Shown here one piece after another: positions 20,307 through 23,185 of a stretch of 23,185 bases of DNA (the stretch's first letter is position 1; the number at the start of each line of letters is the position of its first letter). Under the pieces are notes generated by a model. That model had not been told where the DNA came from and made no database searches. It saw nothing but the letters and a program-made list of their open reading frames with translations. Source of the stretch: a virus; IMG/VR virus record IMGVR_UViG_3300012936_006787, positions 1-23,185 of that record; one strand, given 5' to 3'. Both the position numbers and the translations under genes were made by a program.

Positions 20307-20513
20307 ATGGAAGATAAATTAGAAGAAATAGAAGCATTGCCATCATCTGTTGAAGATTACTATAGTTCACTGAGACTTCTTGTAGAAACTATGGAATCAG
20401 ATGCACTCAAGTCACAAAAAGGAAATAAAGCTGCAGGAGTTCGTCTTAGAAAAAGTTTGAGACATCTTAAAAAGTTTTCGGGAGACTTTGTAAAGTTTAC
20501 CTTAGAAAGTTAA
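20307..20513 (+). CDS. Histone H1-like (Hc1-type) DNA-binding protein, 68 aa
   Basis: AAAGGA sits before the ATG. Residues 38-55, KGNKAAGVRLRKSLRHLK, match the 'KGNKAAGTR.RK..Q.LK' core that I know from Hc1-type histone H1-like proteins of Chlamydia and Bacteroidetes. The first 35 residues are acidic and helical instead of basic, so the protein is shorter and less basic than classic Hc1. A role in DNA compaction or host-nucleoid remodelling is inferred. The gene end overlaps the end of the convergent regulator gene by 12 nt. Confidence 0.65.
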   Translation: MEDKLEEIEALPSSVEDYYSSLRLLVETMESDALKSQKGNKAAGVRLRKSLRHLKKFSGDFVKFTLES

Positions 20514-20765
20514 ATCTATTTTTTTTCTTAACTTTTCAATAATACTTTTTTCTATTTGACATACTCTCATTCTCGTTATATCAAAAAGATCACCTACTTC
20601 TTGCAAAGTATGTGTATCTTTATTGTTGACTAAATTAATCATACAATTGTTGTTTTGATTATTTAAATTATGCCAATATCTGCATGATTTATTTCTACAA
20701 TTTTTGTTTTTGTCATGATGAGCTTTAAAGCAGGTAATATTACTGTAATCTTTAAATTTATCCAT
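20502..20765 (-). CDS. Sigma-region-4-like HTH regulator with Cys motif, 87 aa
   Basis: N-terminal Cys12, Cys23, Cys28 and Cys41 with His residues form a probable zinc site (CRNKSCRYWHNL...NNNC). Residues 53-80, TLQEVGDLFDITRMRVCQIE followed by KSIIEKLR, are a near-textbook sigma-70 region 4.2 helix-turn-helix, the part that binds -35 elements. There is no region 2, so it cannot act as a full sigma. Similar zinc-plus-region-4 proteins occur in marine phages. Its leader and start codon lie in an inverted repeat shared with phoH. Likely a regulator of phage transcription. Confidence 0.8.
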   Translation of the reverse strand: MDKFKDYSNITCFKAHHDKNKNCRNKSCRYWHNLNNQNNNCMINLVNNKDTHTLQEVGDLFDITRMRVCQIEKSIIEKLRKKIDLTF

Positions 20766-20840
20766 GTTTTAGTAAACCTTTCTTTTAAGTTTAATATTTA
20801 TACTATTATAGATACCTAAGAAAGATTTTACTAAAACATG
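20763..20840. promoter_or_regulatory. Symmetric divergent promoter region with 14-bp inverted repeat
   Basis: CATGTTTTAGTAAA (20763-20776) and its exact inverse TTTACTAAAACATG (20827-20840) each contain the start codon of one divergent gene. The match continues less perfectly inward (AAGAAAGG on one strand, AAGAAAGA on the other). Both mRNAs therefore begin their coding region with the same leader, AAGAAAG(G/AT)TTTACTAAAACATG-like. Candidate operator for a shared regulator. Confidence 0.75.
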
Positions 20841-22145
20841 AGTGAAAATTTAAGAAAAACTTTTGTAATTGATACTAGCGTTTTATTGTATGACATGAAT
20901 TCTCTTTTTAACATGAGTGGGAATGATATAATAATACCTCTAGTTGTCTTAGAAGAATTAGATAAATTTAAAACTAGAGAAGGACTTTTAGGTGAATATG
21001 CCAGGTTTTTTAATAGATTTTTTGATGAATTAAGAAAAATAGGGAGTCTTAATAAAGGAATACATTACGAAGATTCAGATATCAACATCGCAGTATCTTC
21101 TGACTATTATTGGGATAATATAGACTCTTTAGATAAAAGTACAAACGACAATAAAATAATAGCATGCGCAAACTTTGCAAAAAAAAATAAAGTTAATAAC
21201 GAAGTTGTTGTTATAACTAAAGATATAAACCTTAGAGTAAAATGTGATGCAGTAGGAATATTAGCAAATGACTATTACGCTGACTACGAATTTATACAAA
21301 AAGATAATTTATACAAAGGTTACGAAGAGATTAATACAACGTCTGAGATAATAAATTCAGTTTATACAAACAAAAAGCTTTTAATAAAAAAAATTCCTGA
21401 AATTGATATTTTATTATCTGAAAACCAGTTTGTTGTGTTAAAGTCTGACTATAACAACCAGTCATGTCTTACAGTCAAAAAAGAAGACTATATTTGTTTA
21501 GTTGAGAAAAATCCTAAGTTAGGCATTGAGCCTAAGAACAAAGAACAAACTTTTGCTTTAGACCTATTAATGGATGACAAAATATCACTTATCTCTTTAA
21601 CAGGTATTCCTGGAAGTGGTAAAACTTACTTGGCTTTAATGACTGCATTAAAGTTTATCGAAACGGAAAAAAAGAAGAGAATTATATTTACTCGACCTAT
21701 TCAAACAGTAGGTAAAGATATAGGATTTCTTCCAGGTGATATTAGCGAAAAAATGTCTCCTTGGTTGGCACCTATTGTTGATAATTTTAGAAATCAATTT
21801 GGTGATCTAACTTACTTTGAAATGATGATTGAAAAAGGTCAAATAGATGTTGCACCTTTATCACATATTAGAGGAAGAAGCTTTAACGACGCGATAATTA
21901 TAGTTGATGAAGCTCAAAACGCAACTGTGCATGAGCTCAAAACAGTGATTACAAGAACTGGTAAGAATTCAAAAATCATACTTTTAGGTGATATTGAGCA
22001 AGTTGACTTGCCGTATATTAATAAATTTTCTAATGGACTAACAATAATTGTTGAAAAATTAAAAAATGAAAAAATAACAGGACATGTTAACTTTGAAAAA
22101 GGATACAGATCAGAACTTGCTAATATTGCTGCAAAAATAATATAA
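20838..22145 (+). CDS. phoH: PhoH-like ATPase with N-terminal PIN domain, 435 aa
   Basis: Residues 1-150 are a PIN nuclease domain with the acidic set Asp12 (FVIDTSVLLYD), Glu39/40, Asp104 and Asp129 (TKDINL). The C-terminal half is a PhoH ATPase: Walker A GIPGSGKT (256-263), FTRPIQTVGKDIGFLPGD (about 284-301), DEAQN (357-361) and LLGDIEQVD (382-390). This two-domain form (PhoH2/YlaK-like) is linked to RNA unwinding and cleavage. Full length for the family. PhoH is frequent in marine phages. Divergent from the sigma-region-4-like gene, with a shared leader. Confidence 0.9.
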   Translation: MSENLRKTFVIDTSVLLYDMNSLFNMSGNDIIIPLVVLEELDKFKTREGLLGEYARFFNRFFDELRKIGSLNKGIHYEDSDINIAVSSDYYWDNIDSLDKSTNDNKIIACANFAKKNKVNNEVVVITKDINLRVKCDAVGILANDYYADYEFIQKDNLYKGYEEINTTSEIINSVYTNKKLLIKKIPEIDILLSENQFVVLKSDYNNQSCLTVKKEDYICLVEKNPKLGIEPKNKEQTFALDLLMDDKISLISLTGIPGSGKTYLALMTALKFIETEKKKRIIFTRPIQTVGKDIGFLPGDISEKMSPWLAPIVDNFRNQFGDLTYFEMMIEKGQIDVAPLSHIRGRSFNDAIIIVDEAQNATVHELKTVITRTGKNSKIILLGDIEQVDLPYINKFSNGLTIIVEKLKNEKITGHVNFEKGYRSELANIAAKII

Positions 22146-22155
22146 GGATAATAAT

Positions 22156-22479
22156 ATGACAGCCAGCAAATATGATTTAAATCGATTTAAAAAAGTTTAT
22201 CCTCTAATAAGAACAAAGCCACAAATTTTAGAATTTGCAGTTGTCGAAGGTCTTGATGCTGAAACTACCATTTTAAACTACACAAATTCTCACGCACAAA
22301 CTTACAATTTTGTAAAAACTTATATAACAATACCCACAGTTTCAGCTACACCTGAAGACGAAAATGTTAATGTTTATATAACTAGTTTAACTACTACATC
22401 TGTTACTATAGAGAGTTCAGCACCTTTTACAGGTAAAGTTCACTTACAAATTCTTAAGGACACAAGTCAAAATGTCTAA
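22156..22479 (+). CDS. Probable virion structural protein, 107 aa
   Basis: AAGGATAATA precedes the ATG. The first 55 residues have polar mixed structure with VEGLDAETTILNYTNSHAQT; the C-terminal 50 form short Thr/Ser/Val-rich beta strands (VSATPEDENVNVYITSLTTT). A small all-beta module of this type is common in tail and neck accessory proteins. It leads a three-gene structural run. No specific family. Confidence 0.65.
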   Translation: MTASKYDLNRFKKVYPLIRTKPQILEFAVVEGLDAETTILNYTNSHAQTYNFVKTYITIPTVSATPEDENVNVYITSLTTTSVTIESSAPFTGKVHLQILKDTSQNV

Positions 22480-22693
22480 TTACGAACACGGTAAATTTAC
22501 AATCGAACAAGATTCTTACGATAAAACAGTATATTTGAACAATAGCTACAGCAATGAAATAGTTGTTAAGTTATCACCTATAAACAAAAACATTAATGTA
22601 TATTTATCTGATGTTCAAAATAATTATTTTGTAGCATCTAAAAGTTCCAGTGAGACGATAGAAGTTAACTACGTAGTAATAGAAAGCGAATAA
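22472..22693 (+). CDS. Small beta-rich probable virion protein, 73 aa
   Basis: The ATG lies inside the last codons of the previous gene (8-nt overlap, ATGTCTAA). The sequence alternates polar and hydrophobic residues (TVYLNNSYSNEIVVKLSPIN), with no Cys, no helix-rich part. It looks like the same beta-type module as its neighbour. Function unknown, context structural. Confidence 0.65.
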   Translation: MSNYEHGKFTIEQDSYDKTVYLNNSYSNEIVVKLSPINKNINVYLSDVQNNYFVASKSSSETIEVNYVVIESE

Positions 22694-22695
22694 TA

Positions 22696-23185
22696 ATGCC
22701 AAAAGATTTTTTAAGTAATCAAATAAAGACTGGCCAGATTATAGGATCAGGATCTCAGGACAAACCAGAAGTTGTAATTGTAAATTCTAATGTAACTGAT
22801 GGTGTAGGTGGAATTAACGCTGATGTCTTGACAAACAAAGCTGGTCCAGATGTATTTCTCTTTGTAAGTGGTACTATCGGAGGAAAAAACGCTGCAACAC
22901 CAAATTCAGTATCAGTTTTTGGAGGAGATGTTGTTATTAGTGGATCGTTATTTGATGCTAACGGTGATTTAATAACTGGTGGTGGTGATGGCGGATCTTT
23001 TCCGACAGGTTCTATTAATATTACAGGTTCAATAACACATACACAAGGCGTGAATATAGGCCAAGCACCTGACGATGACTATACAGATGGTTTATTTACA
23101 GACTTAACAGAAAATACATTACTTGGTGATGTTATTGATAGATTTAACGAAGTATTAGGTAATTTAGCCCCAAAGCCAGCGCCTA
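22696..23185 (+). CDS. Probable tail/neck fibre-like structural protein, N-terminal part
   Basis: Starts at ATG 22696, 2 nt after the preceding stop, and stays open to the window edge (163 residues seen). MPKDFLSNQIKTGQIIGSGS, VFLFVSGTIGGKNAA, VSVFGGDVVISGSLFD and INITGSITHTQGVNIG are Gly/Ser/Thr-rich repeats of the short beta-turn kind seen in trimeric fibres and other virion appendages, followed by LLGDVIDRFNEVLGNLAPKP, which I associate with phage structural proteins. No Shine-Dalgarno is obvious; coupling to the upstream gene is likely. Confidence 0.7.
   Translation, partial: MPKDFLSNQIKTGQIIGSGSQDKPEVVIVNSNVTDGVGGINADVLTNKAGPDVFLFVSGTIGGKNAATPNSVSVFGGDVVISGSLFDANGDLITGGGDGGSFPTGSINITGSITHTQGVNIGQAPDDDYTDGLFTDLTENTLLGDVIDRFNEVLGNLAPKPAP

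Noticed and set aside
1-23185. tRNA genes, CRISPR arrays, insertion sequences
   Set aside because: Looked for T-loop-like GGTTC(A/G)A sequences, regular spaced repeats and transposase motifs by eye; none convincing. A tRNAscan and repeat finder run would settle it.

Overview
The window reads as part of a large tailed bacteriophage genome, probably a T4-like or jumbo-type myophage of a Gram-negative and perhaps aquatic host. The signs are dense small genes with few gaps, a DinG/XPD-type helicase, PhoH with a PIN domain, a Nudix hydrolase, a sigma-region-4-like regulator, a T4-type lysozyme domain, small lipoproteins and, at the right edge, a run of probable virion structural genes. Most genes are unknown. 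Calls rest on motifs read by eye; no database search was possible. No tRNA, rRNA, CRISPR array or insertion sequence was recognised.

Left arm (1-2330, minus strand, visibly richer in CG than the rest): short genes and microproteins of 18-35 residues, several hydrophobic. They are driven by six near-identical promoters, GTGTA(A/T)-17 bp-TATAAT, most followed closely by a strong Shine-Dalgarno sequence. A cluster of GC-rich palindromes (2343-2390) separates this arm from the plus-strand region.

Centre (2570-9700, AT-rich, plus strand): an array of unrelated small proteins that share an N-terminal tag of the type M(R/K)ITES(R/K)LRRII(R/K)..(I/L)xE, or a second tag of the type MNR(K/S)E.KLLVE. 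In six of the seven MRITES-type proteins a Glu sits at residue 18 with Ile/Leu at 16, which matches the T4 prohead protease rule (I/L)xE. The best reading is a set of capsid-targeted, head-packaged proteins that are trimmed during head maturation and injected with the DNA. Five intergenic gaps in the first part of the array carry a repeated 30-nt element, and two of these extend to an almost duplicated 140-bp module ending in a promoter-like sequence. This suggests a cassette-exchange locus. Shorter (I/L)xE-ending N-termini also occur on a lysozyme (10479-11717), an HExxH metalloprotease (12111-13946) and an unknown protein (15830-16252).

Right of the array (9717-16252, mixed strands): an outer-membrane beta-barrel gene, the lysozyme, a GIY-YIG/T5orf172-type protein, the metalloprotease, and a three-gene minus-strand cassette of Cys-rich protein, class III nucleotidyl cyclase with two C-terminal membrane segments, and two-TM coiled-coil protein. 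The cyclase keeps its catalytic residues but has unusual base-recognition residues, so a signalling or superinfection-exclusion cassette reminiscent of Pycsar is possible.

Far right (16329-23185, mostly plus): DinG-like helicase, Nudix, a possible divergent chaperonin-like protein, a zinc-ribbon protein, a small protein, a histone H1-like protein, a divergent sigma-region-4/PhoH pair whose start codons lie inside a 14-bp inverted repeat, and three probable structural genes, the last cut by the window edge.
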